A stretch of DNA of 64,000 nt from the NCBI GenBank assembly GCA_013360295.1, contig JABWCL010000001.1:1-64000 (forward strand), in the 5' to 3' direction. Below, piece by piece: positions 57,201 to 64,000 of this stretch. Under the pieces are notes generated by a model, which was not told the origin of the DNA, made no database searches, and saw only the letters and a list, made by a program, of their open reading frames with translations. This stretch comes from Ignavibacteriaceae bacterium (GTDB taxonomy: Bacteria; Bacteroidota; Ignavibacteria; Ignavibacteriales; Ignavibacteriaceae). Both the position numbers and the translations under genes were made by a program. The first letter of the stretch is position 1. Every line of letters begins with the position of its first letter.

Positions 57201-57336
57201 GATGCATATGCCATAAAAAGGCGATGTAAATGGGGGGATTACTACTTTGAACAGATCCTGACTGTTTTTCTCCGTTGCCGGCAGAAATATTGCTAACAGT
57301 AGAAATAAATAATAAAATAATTAAAAGTTTATTCAA
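54292..57336 (-). CDS. secreted GH57-like glycosidase with starch-binding-like and sorting domains
   Basis: The 1014-residue protein has a signal peptide (about 1-20), then a GH57-type catalytic region starting with the hallmark WHMHQP (residues 42-47) and running to about 430. A bacterial Ig/starch-binding-like domain follows between Gly-rich linkers (about 635-755), then a second beta domain (about 760-920), and a sorting domain (NFPNPFNPSTSIRYFIP ... GLYFYRITSG). GH57 enzymes act on alpha-glucans; the catalytic glutamate was not located with certainty. It should be exported to the cell surface. Confidence 0.87.
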   Translation of the reverse strand: MNKLLIILLFISTVSNISAGNGEKQSGSVQSSNPPIYIAFLWHMHQPIYWPYESIVQTQANNRYPFSVFDIHNQRWGPYTSWPKNAVQKGINANLPHFGAQVSFSGSLIENLNALEGVGNGNFINWKSHWNYIKNQQTSLGNPRLDMVAFGYFHPLMGLIDRGDIRKQIQMHKQIMAANFTGSYSKGMFPPENAFSPRMIPALVEEGIQWILVDNVHFDRAAVGYPFNTGGNIYEPNKSDQLNPNPNDWVQLNGLWAPTKNSAKWGRQPHFVEYTDPATGAKSRIIAVPADRYMGNEDGRGGFGALNYEAVMSQLESYNTDPNHPILIVLHHDGDNYGGGSEGYYGGNFQSFVNWVQSKPNRFVCTTIQDYLQQFPPNPNDVIHVEDGSWSGADNGDPEFKKWLGDPGSNDYSPDRNSWGVLTAAKNWVLTAEQINPASTHTMNAWRYLLVGESSDYWYWDGSLNGIWDSHPTRAANQAYQAAQQVTGTDLTPPTIFLPQREPYNPGGTEWGINQPSNMTVWSYVYDKSGLTSVKLKYRIDNDGINSMQSDHNDTYAGGSEVGAWIELDMTGVDKTAITDPMPLIKAKEYSAQINGLNNKLIDYYIEAIDALGNNAKSPIMHCWIGESNSGGGGGGSTVSWLPTTISKNDTITITVTGASIGAKLHWGVNNNGSTWQTPDTVYWPAGTVKFNGTGPAVESPFTGPDTAGTLKIKIGPFNNPVQNVDRMAFVIHYNNNTWNNNNGQDFSIIIGGGGSGGQSFVMDGQADASARVVTSANQVPLYLGWNGTDLYVATTPAPSLGKDVFLFITDSLRGTVSAPWAKAGQVAAWGAYLANESTNNYSAWFDANGTPLKASGTVLEGSINIQNEFGFIPGKLYIAVGHYGTNDNGALQSQIPSGNGDGNIDGSEFFIFDYTLPVGVKGEEILKDYRLMQNFPNPFNPSTSIRYFIPAAGHVNLAVFDVMGREKRVLVNEAKQAGWYEVKLEAGDLPSGLYFYRITSGEYSETKKLMLVK

Positions 57337-57381
57337 TGCTTCCTCAAATATTGATCAACGAAAAAATATAAAATCGTATAA

Positions 57382-59025
57382 TTACTTCTGATAGATAATT
57401 TTGCCCCCAAGAATTGTCATATGTGCATTCACGTACCTGATATTTATTGGATCAATCTCAAAAATATTCTGATCAAGGACTACCATATCACCCAGTTTAC
57501 CAACTTCCAGGGATCCTTTTATATTTTCCTCGAATGATGCATATGCGTTGTTTAAAGTGTAACATTTCACAGCTTCCTCAACCGATATTTTCTGTTCAGG
57601 GACCCACCCTTCAGGATTTAAATCATCAAGTGTCCTGCGGGTTACGGCAGCGTAGATACCCACAATCGGATTAAGTGGCGCAACACTCCAGTCAGAGCCA
57701 AAGCAAAGTAAAACTCCGGCATCGAGAAAACTTCTGAAAGGATACGTATATTTTATTCTTTCCGCTCCGATTCTTTTCTCAGCCCAAACACCATCGTCAA
57801 TGCAATGGTATGGCTGAGCAGAGGCAATTACTCCGATTTCCCTGAATCTGGGAATATCCTCGAAGTTCACGTGCTGCGCGTGTTCAATTCTGAACCTTCT
57901 GTCCCAAACGGGATTCTCATTTTTAATCTTTTCATACATATTGAGGATATAATTATTGGCTTTATCTCCGATGGCGTGTATACTGATCTGAAGCCTGTTC
58001 TTATCCGCGTCAATCGACCACTTTTCAAGCCTCCCGTCAAGTACTATATCATTGGGTAATCCGCTTGTAGATGGATCCTGAGAATACGGATCATAGAACC
58101 AGGCAGTACTTGAACCGAGTGAACCATCAGCAAATGCCTTTAGGGAACCCATTCTGAGGAGTTCTGAGCCATTCCCGATTTTTATTCTTTTATTAACCAG
58201 GTTTTCGTAATCATTGATCGGCAAACGTGTAAAAATCCTGCACGTTAGCTTACCTTCCTTCTCAAATCTTTGGTATATTTCCAGATCTTTGTCATAGGTT
58301 ATATCCTGAACGCTGGTAACGCCAAATCTCTTTGCCTCATTGAGAGCAGATTCCATAGCCCTGACATATTCCTCATCCTTGGGAGTAGGTATAACATTAA
58401 ACACCAGATTCATCGCGTTGTCTTTCAGCATACCCGTAGGCTCTCCTGTTAAGGGATCCTTCACGATAAGTCCTCCTTCAGGACTGGGTGTATCCTTGGT
58501 AATGCCAGCCAATTTTAACGCTAAACTATTTGCTAATCCCATATGTCCGTCAAACCTGCTTACAAATACAGGCGTATTAGCGGTAAAAGGATCAATCCAC
58601 GATTTATGCGGCAAATCTTTTACTTCCCACGCTTCATGGTCCCAGTCCCCTCCGGTGATCCATACGTTTTTATGTTCCTGACTGTACTTACGAATAATCT
58701 CTTTGAACTCTGCTGTACTCTTTGCTCCCCTTAGATCAATTCCATTTAAGTAAAAACCACCATTAATGAAATGTGTGTGATTGTCAATAAAACCGGGTAA
58801 AGTAAGTTTCCCCTCCAGATCTGTCAGGATAGCACCGGCAGAATTATACTTCATCGCTTCGTGAGTGTTTCCCACATAGATAATCCTTCCATTTTCGACT
58901 ACAACAGCTTCAACCCATTTCTGGTTTGGATCGAGAGTATAGATCTTTCCATTTATAAAGATGTTCAGGTTTTGTGCAGTTATGTTCATGATAGAGAAAA
59001 TAATTAATAGAAAAAAATATTTCAT
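57382..59025 (-). CDS. exported amidohydrolase, YtcJ-like
   Basis: The 547-residue metal-dependent hydrolase has a signal peptide (cut near ITAQN), the metal motif DNHTHF (His83, His85), later histidines in SIHAIGDKANN and RIEHAQHV, and the terminal aspartate in CFGSDWSVAPLNP. This is the YtcJ/AepA-like branch of the amidohydrolases, whose substrates are largely unknown. It follows the next gene by 137 bases with a terminator between. Confidence 0.88.
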   Translation of the reverse strand: MKYFFLLIIFSIMNITAQNLNIFINGKIYTLDPNQKWVEAVVVENGRIIYVGNTHEAMKYNSAGAILTDLEGKLTLPGFIDNHTHFINGGFYLNGIDLRGAKSTAEFKEIIRKYSQEHKNVWITGGDWDHEAWEVKDLPHKSWIDPFTANTPVFVSRFDGHMGLANSLALKLAGITKDTPSPEGGLIVKDPLTGEPTGMLKDNAMNLVFNVIPTPKDEEYVRAMESALNEAKRFGVTSVQDITYDKDLEIYQRFEKEGKLTCRIFTRLPINDYENLVNKRIKIGNGSELLRMGSLKAFADGSLGSSTAWFYDPYSQDPSTSGLPNDIVLDGRLEKWSIDADKNRLQISIHAIGDKANNYILNMYEKIKNENPVWDRRFRIEHAQHVNFEDIPRFREIGVIASAQPYHCIDDGVWAEKRIGAERIKYTYPFRSFLDAGVLLCFGSDWSVAPLNPIVGIYAAVTRRTLDDLNPEGWVPEQKISVEEAVKCYTLNNAYASFEENIKGSLEVGKLGDMVVLDQNIFEIDPINIRYVNAHMTILGGKIIYQK

Positions 59026-59113
59026 ACTTGTACTCCGGTAAATATTAAACAGCGTCCATAATAGGACAATATATCCACGTAAAAATAAACAAAATGTGAA
59101 GAAATTATAATAA

Positions 59114-59138
59114 AAAACCCCGGTGGAACCGGGGTTTT
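59114..59138 (-). terminator. terminator of the two-gene cargo unit
   Basis: AAAACCCCGG at 59114-59123 pairs with CCGGGGTTTT at 59129-59138 around TGGAA. On the minus strand a T-run follows. Confidence 0.85.
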
Positions 59139-59162
59139 ATAAAACAGGAAATCAGTGAATTA

Positions 59163-61793
59163 CTATTTCACGAGAATCATTTTACGGGTAAATACATTCG
59201 CTCCGGAATTTAACCGGTAGATGTATGTACCGCTTGTAAGGCGGGAAGCATTGAATTTCACTTCGTGGTTCCCTGCTTTCATCAGTTCACCGCTGATAAG
59301 TGTAGCAACTTCCTGTCCTAATACGTTATATATCTTAAGGTCAACTATGCTTTCCTTCGGTAATCCAAAACGGATTGAAGTTGAAGGATTAAACGGATTA
59401 GGATAGTTCTGATCCATATAGAATACCTGCGGAACAGTCTGATCCTTTATACCAACTGTGATATTTTTTATAAAAGTAATATTGAATGTATCAACGCTGG
59501 CAATAAGATTTGGTTCATTACCTTTTGCGCGGACTGTCCATTTGGTAACCAGTGTATCCTTTGTTCCTAACCACTGAAGCATTTTCTTGCCATCAAATGT
59601 GTAGAAAGTATCGCTGAGAACACCGCTGGTTATCTGAGGAGAAGTTAACAGCATAAACTGGTAAATAACAGGATCACCGTTCAGGTCAACCGACTTAGTC
59701 CATTTTGCAGTAGCTGTCTGATTAGAATCAGTTATGACGACAACAGCATTATTAGCCGGTGAATTCAGGAAGAAATACTTTGATGGTGGAACAGCCAATC
59801 CTCCGGTGATCTGAGAATAGAAATTCGGAGTAATCTGATAACCGTCATTGTGAACAGTTGATGATGTGGTATACTGAGTACCAGTTCCGACAACGCTAAT
59901 CGGCCAGGTTGGTTCAGGATTATCATCCAGGTCTGTATCACGGTCAATTCTGAAAATAATCTCTTTATATCCGTCCCAAACTAGCATATTTGCATCTCCG
60001 GGAGGTGTGGGCCACGCGGGTGAAGCCGCGGTTTTGGCTACGCCGTTAAACTTGATCAGTACACCTTCGTAGCGTTCAGCCTGTGCAAGATAATCGTTCA
60101 GGGTCAGTTCAACAGGAGTAACTGTATTACCCGAATCTATCACTGTTACATCAGTTGCCATATCAGCAATATCCAGCTGAGTCGTGCCGCGGAAGTAACT
60201 AACTGTACCATTTACTAACAGCCTCGTGCCAACGCTGTAAAAAGGTCCGCCGCCGGTTACGCTTGATTTGGTAATCGTGATACCGCCGGTTTCATCCTGA
60301 ATAATATAGCTGAACCTTCCTGCCGAACGGGTGTAGTTAACAGAATTTACAAGTCCAAGTACTGTAACAGTCTGTCCAGCCCTGTCAGGCTGTAAATCAC
60401 CATTCGCATCAACTTTAACAGCAGCAATCGACTCTGCAAAAATAACTCTGATTGGAGCAAGGGCGGGAGTCGTAAATGAATTCGGTCCGCTAGGGGGTGA
60501 TATGATTACAACTTCCTCGTTTGAGTTTTCAAAATATACGATATTGCCGGCCGCGTCAACGGCTACGTCAGATTTCTGGAAAGTTGCGTTATTCTGGAGA
60601 TCCTGAAAAGCGACAGCTTTACTCGGAGTAGCTGTATAAATATTATTGATTACCCAAATTCCCTGCGGGAAAGTATTTCCGGAGGCAACTCTTGACTGAA
60701 CGAAGTAAACAAGGTCATTTGCGGGAGAATCTCCGTAATAAATCGCAGCTGTCGCACAACGTCCCGTATCAACCCTTACAGTCCATAATGTATCGTTAAA
60801 GGTCTTCGTTGCACCAATGGTTGCGCCAAGGGGGATTCTTGCAACCCCTGGTTTTGTGCTGCCGTCGGGGCTGCCGTAGAACGGAATGTATAAAGACCTG
60901 TTGGCATCCCTGCCCACAACTGCATCATACATAGTAATTCCAGCACCGTTTGTACTAACAAGCAGTTGTTTCGGTCCGAAATAACCTGCATTATTTCCGA
61001 TCGGGAAACCATAAACAGAAGTATCACCAACCACAATAACATATTTGTCAGCGCCTGTTCCATAAATAGCTAATCCCTGAATAGGCGTATTATATCCTCC
61101 GGAATCAATCATTTGAACATTCAGAGTGTCTGTATGATATCTGAAAATCTGACGATTTGTTCTCCCGATAAGATAAATATACCCTTCATTATCTGCTTCC
61201 GATGACCATCTTAAGTCAGATGGGCCAACGGGTGTACCGGTTGTGGTAAGGAGCGCAACTCCCTTGGAATTACCCCACTGCTCGCCATTCGCGGCGTGGC
61301 GGGCAACTCCAGTGGCATATCCGCCGTTATCAGCAGCAAAGATAAAGCCAAAGTTTTTGAAGTTTACATTTTTAACAGTGGTTACACCACGGGTATAAAT
61401 TGCCGGCTGTGAGTAATGCAGCAATTTATATTCGGCATATCCGGCATTCCAGCTTTTAATCTGGAAAGTGTAGTTTCCTGAAGGGACAAACTGTCCGGCA
61501 TTATTTTTGCCATCCCAGATGTAAAAAGTATCAATGTTGCTATAACCGGTATCTGCAATTGTCCTGACAAGATTTGAGCCATTAAAGATACTGATTATCA
61601 GAGAGTCGGCTCTGTCAGCAAGCGTAAAACGGATCGCCGCTCCGGAGCCATCATCAAACCTTCCGTCGAACGGAAGATCACTGCCGGGCTGTGTCACCCG
61701 GATATTATGAACGAATACTTTGGCCTCAAGAACAGAGGCAGATGCTGCGAACAGCAATAAAGCCAAAGTAAACAAAGAGAAGATTTTTTTCAT
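59163..61793 (-). CDS. large secreted multi-domain protein with type IX-like sorting domain
   Basis: The 876-residue protein has a signal peptide (cut near SVLEAK). A FlgD-like Ig segment (about 55-110: IWDGKNNAGQFVPSGNYTFQIKSW) is followed by a beta-propeller-like region (about 140-460), an OB-fold-like segment (about 465-560: QTVTVLGLVNSVNY ... YIIQDETGGITI) and a fibronectin-like stretch (about 675-770). The sorting domain reads NYPNPFNPSTSIRFGLPKES ... GTYIYRLNSG. The substrate is unknown. Twenty bases separate it from the related gene upstream. Confidence 0.82.
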   Translation of the reverse strand: MKKIFSLFTLALLLFAASASVLEAKVFVHNIRVTQPGSDLPFDGRFDDGSGAAIRFTLADRADSLIISIFNGSNLVRTIADTGYSNIDTFYIWDGKNNAGQFVPSGNYTFQIKSWNAGYAEYKLLHYSQPAIYTRGVTTVKNVNFKNFGFIFAADNGGYATGVARHAANGEQWGNSKGVALLTTTGTPVGPSDLRWSSEADNEGYIYLIGRTNRQIFRYHTDTLNVQMIDSGGYNTPIQGLAIYGTGADKYVIVVGDTSVYGFPIGNNAGYFGPKQLLVSTNGAGITMYDAVVGRDANRSLYIPFYGSPDGSTKPGVARIPLGATIGATKTFNDTLWTVRVDTGRCATAAIYYGDSPANDLVYFVQSRVASGNTFPQGIWVINNIYTATPSKAVAFQDLQNNATFQKSDVAVDAAGNIVYFENSNEEVVIISPPSGPNSFTTPALAPIRVIFAESIAAVKVDANGDLQPDRAGQTVTVLGLVNSVNYTRSAGRFSYIIQDETGGITITKSSVTGGGPFYSVGTRLLVNGTVSYFRGTTQLDIADMATDVTVIDSGNTVTPVELTLNDYLAQAERYEGVLIKFNGVAKTAASPAWPTPPGDANMLVWDGYKEIIFRIDRDTDLDDNPEPTWPISVVGTGTQYTTSSTVHNDGYQITPNFYSQITGGLAVPPSKYFFLNSPANNAVVVITDSNQTATAKWTKSVDLNGDPVIYQFMLLTSPQITSGVLSDTFYTFDGKKMLQWLGTKDTLVTKWTVRAKGNEPNLIASVDTFNITFIKNITVGIKDQTVPQVFYMDQNYPNPFNPSTSIRFGLPKESIVDLKIYNVLGQEVATLISGELMKAGNHEVKFNASRLTSGTYIYRLNSGANVFTRKMILVK

Positions 61794-61813
61794 TTAATAT
61801 GTTCCTTGTTTGG

Positions 61814-63274
61814 TTATTTAAGAATTGTCATTTTCTTTGAAATGCTGCTGCTTCCATTGCTCAGACGATAAATATAAGTACCTGAAGGTAGTAGAGAAGC
61901 ATTGAATTCGATAGTATAAACTCCGTTTTCAAAATACGCATTTGAGATCAGTTCAGAGATCATCTCACCATTAATATTGAATATATCGAGACTGATATTG
62001 CCTGAATTTGTCAGAGCAAACTTAATTGTCGTAGCCGGATTAAACGGATTAGGATAATTCTGCATAAGTTCAAACTGAGAAGGTATTGCGGATTCATCCT
62101 TCTTTATTCCCACAATGGTTAAAGGAATTGTAGGAAGGGTTCCGGTATAATTCCATTTATCTACCGTCCAGCCATAATACGAAACTGTATAGACATTACC
62201 ATTAGCATCGAAGTCAACGTAATAAGGTGATGTATAACCTGATGCGTTGCCCGGAGTCGTACCTCCGCTTCGGGTTTGGTATCCGCCGGTCATCAGGTAG
62301 TTCCATTCTGCGCAATCAATGGTATCCATAAATGCGCCGGTATTAGGATTAATGAAGAAGATTTTTCCGTATTCGTAAGCTGATCCGCCGAGGAAACTGA
62401 GATCCGCGGCAAGAGCAAGAATGTTTTTGTTAGGAAGATAATTTAAGCCCCAAGGTCCTGGACGAAGAGTATCTCCGGTTGTTGCAATTTTTGTATCGTT
62501 AAAATTTATCGTAAAAGGAGCATATAATTGGTATCCTGATGAAGGGCTGCCAATATAACAATAGACTTTTTTAGCCGTGTAGTTCGAAACATAAATGACC
62601 GTACCCTCCGGATTGACGGTTATTCCCCTGAGTTCTCCTGCGTCCGGTACGGTGAATGATGTCATAGGTGCGGAATTGTGAGCTGTTGCCCAGTTTGGAT
62701 CATTCGCGATTGAGTTAAACACAAGAACTTTTCCGGGGGCATCGTTTATTATCTGGGTAACATAAACACGTTTTGATGCGTCAATATCTATCGCGTAAAC
62801 TGAATCAGCGCCGGTAACCATTCTGTATTCGGTCGAAATCACTGAGTCTGCGGACATCCTGAAAACCAGAATATTCCTCTCCTGGTCGTTATTAGCAACA
62901 AAAACCAATGAATCAGGTGAAGCGGCAAGATCCATTGCCTCTCTCATCTCAATATAATCGAATCCACTCACCCATGGCTGGCGGTAACCACCAACGCCGG
63001 AAGTACCATATCCGTATGAGCCCATTCGCCCATTCATGGAATCCGCATTGGTATAACCAACAAGGTAGTTAGTAGTGTTCGTTCCCCTGCGAACGAGGGC
63101 AACGAATGTATTTTCTTTAATAACTCCGACTGAAGGAGTATTATAACCTGTACTGTTTGGTTGTTCATCCCAGGTAGCATAAAGGCATAACCATGAACCA
63201 TCAAAAGTCTGAGAGTAAGGCGTCGTCTGAAAGGCGAGGAAAAGAACCAGGAAAAAGAAAAAACTTTTCATCAA
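61814..63274 (-). CDS. secreted beta-propeller-like protein with type IX-like sorting domain
   Basis: The 486-residue protein has a signal peptide (cut near TPYSQ). Repeated blade-like segments (SPDSLVFVANNDQERNILVFRM, DASKRVYVTQIINDAPGKVLVF, NPEGTVIYVSNYTAKKVYCY) suggest an NHL-type propeller over residues 30-390. The sorting domain follows (NYPNPFNPATTIKFALTNS ... GTYIYRLSNG). Only ordinary propeller features are visible. It is the first gene of a two-gene unit with the 876-residue protein. Confidence 0.82.
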   Translation of the reverse strand: MMKSFFFFLVLFLAFQTTPYSQTFDGSWLCLYATWDEQPNSTGYNTPSVGVIKENTFVALVRRGTNTTNYLVGYTNADSMNGRMGSYGYGTSGVGGYRQPWVSGFDYIEMREAMDLAASPDSLVFVANNDQERNILVFRMSADSVISTEYRMVTGADSVYAIDIDASKRVYVTQIINDAPGKVLVFNSIANDPNWATAHNSAPMTSFTVPDAGELRGITVNPEGTVIYVSNYTAKKVYCYIGSPSSGYQLYAPFTINFNDTKIATTGDTLRPGPWGLNYLPNKNILALAADLSFLGGSAYEYGKIFFINPNTGAFMDTIDCAEWNYLMTGGYQTRSGGTTPGNASGYTSPYYVDFDANGNVYTVSYYGWTVDKWNYTGTLPTIPLTIVGIKKDESAIPSQFELMQNYPNPFNPATTIKFALTNSGNISLDIFNINGEMISELISNAYFENGVYTIEFNASLLPSGTYIYRLSNGSSSISKKMTILK

Positions 63275-63388
63275 AAGTCTCCTAGATTTATTGGTGATTT
63301 AATAAAGATACCCTAAATTGCTAAAAATATAAGAAAAATCAAATATTAATTATTATTTTTTTGGTCAAATACTTATCTGCCTGGATGG

Positions 63389-63419
63389 TTTCAATACTGC
63401 ATTTTTATTTGTACTTTTG
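63389..63419 (+). promoter_or_regulatory. Bacteroidetes-like promoter candidate, possibly leaderless
   Basis: TTTC at 63389-63392 and TACTTTTG at 63412-63419 are 19 bases apart; the second box is an exact TAnnTTTG. It ends seven bases before the ATG at 63426, so the transcript may start at the codon itself. Confidence 0.4.
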
Positions 63420-63425
63420 CCAGTT

Positions 63426-64000
63426 ATGAATTTCTTGCCAAGAAACGGTTACTATAAACGTATACTTCACATCGCTCTTCCTGCTATAGCCGGACTGTCG
63501 TCACAAATGATCGTCTCGATTGTTGATGCTGCGATTGTCGGCAGGCTTGGCAACTCTGAATACGCCCTCGCGGCTATGGGTATTGGTGTACTGGCAACGT
63601 GGGTAATAGTGAGTTTTCTATCCAGCCTTGCTACCGGAACCCATATACTTGTCGCCAGGCGTTACGGTGAACACGATCTGGAGTCGTGCTCTAATATTTT
63701 TAATAATTCTCTTCTACTCGGCTTTTTTCTGGGAATAATTATAACTTTATTAGGGATGATGTTCGCTGATGATTTTGCGCAGCTTCTCGCAAAGGACCAT
63801 ACTGTTGGTGACCTTGCCGGGGAATTCATATTCTATCGGGTTATCGGTATCCCATTCTTCCTGATCACGGTCTCATTCAGGGGTTTTTTATTTGGTATTG
63901 GGAACACCAGGATTTTTATGTTTTCGGCGATCCTGGTTAACGTCCTGAACATAGTGTTTAATTACATTTTTGTATACGGGAAACTTGGGATGCCTGCTAT
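63426..64000 (+). CDS. MATE family efflux transporter, truncated by the window end
   Basis: From the ATG at 63426 the frame stays open for 191 codons to the edge, so only the N-terminal half is present. It contains five to six helices with the MATE start ILHIALPAIAGLSSQMIVSIVDAAIVGRLG and the GTHILVARRYGE loop. MATE proteins export drugs or metabolites with sodium or proton coupling; the substrate cannot be predicted. This is not a broken gene, only a cut one. Confidence 0.9.
   Translation, partial: MNFLPRNGYYKRILHIALPAIAGLSSQMIVSIVDAAIVGRLGNSEYALAAMGIGVLATWVIVSFLSSLATGTHILVARRYGEHDLESCSNIFNNSLLLGFFLGIIITLLGMMFADDFAQLLAKDHTVGDLAGEFIFYRVIGIPFFLITVSFRGFLFGIGNTRIFMFSAILVNVLNIVFNYIFVYGKLGMPA

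Noticed and set aside
63426-64000. MATE transporter as a pseudogene
   Set aside because: The frame is open and conserved to the window edge; it is cut by the boundary, not by a mutation.

Overview
The window looks like chromosome of a member of the Ignavibacteria (Ignavibacteriota, the Bacteroidota/Chlorobiota superphylum). The evidence is indirect but consistent. Several secreted proteins end in a C-terminal sorting domain of the NPFNPSTSIR type. A GldC-like protein, a PorV/PorQ-like barrel and a large TonB-dependent receptor are present. Sdh is a three-gene C-A-B set with a single multi-heme-type membrane subunit, and several genes have upstream motifs resembling the Bacteroidetes promoter (TTTG, about 20 bases, TAnnTTTG). 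The species cannot be named from this sequence. I see no prophage, insertion sequence, integrase, CRISPR array, toxin-antitoxin pair, rRNA or replication origin. This is mostly core genome.

Layout. 1-5236: edge of a divergent gene, a lipoprotein, a 7TM-PAS histidine kinase and a DUF5916 outer-membrane protein. 5436-11437 (+): metallophosphoesterase, prfA, a repeat protein, a sirtuin, radA, a zinc-ribbon/Tudor-like protein and rpsU. 11491-17024: LOG-family protein, dacB (PBP4), tRNA-Met/secG, and a tight minus-strand unit of unknown 486-aa gene, obg, M48 protease and aldo/keto reductase (the 486-aa gene runs to 18491). 18572-21947 (-): sdhCAB. 22172-30883 (+): DUF6580 protein, HAD phosphatase, then a run of envelope/redox genes with truA and a crotonase. 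31211-35852 (-): tRNA-Lys, a beta-helix secreted protein and clpB. 36100-42776 (-): a six-gene unit of STAS protein, galE, rfbA, rfbC, glgP and ugd. 42922-45710: ferritin, a PEGA/Omp28-like lipoprotein and a PorV-like protein. 45783-52921 (-): lepB, gatB, GH13 and an Oar-like TonB receptor. 53361-54247 (+): gldC and a secreted protein. 54292-63274 (-): GH57 protein, amidohydrolase and two sorting-domain proteins. 63426-end (+): a MATE transporter cut by the window edge.

How the genes fit together. Two themes recur. One is an outer-membrane and secretion lifestyle: at least four probable type IX-like cargo proteins, a PorV-like protein, GldC, signal peptidase I, SecG, PBP4 and a TonB receptor. 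The other is alpha-glucan and nucleotide-sugar metabolism: glycogen phosphorylase, secreted GH13, sorted GH57, UDP-glucose epimerase and dehydrogenase, and dTDP-sugar enzymes.

I did not find a clearly new multi-gene system. The best leads are an open frame that continues past the crotonase amber codon into a membrane protein with no canonical start before its TM segment (28824-28902), clpB abutting a secreted cargo gene with no spacing, a STAS regulator heading the sugar-nucleotide/glycogen unit behind a duplicated ribosome-binding segment, a small zinc-ribbon/Tudor-like gene next to rpsU, a shared promoter-like motif, and three intergenic stretches (about 5290-5415, 30951-31170, 53090-53285) that look like gene remnants or structured RNA.
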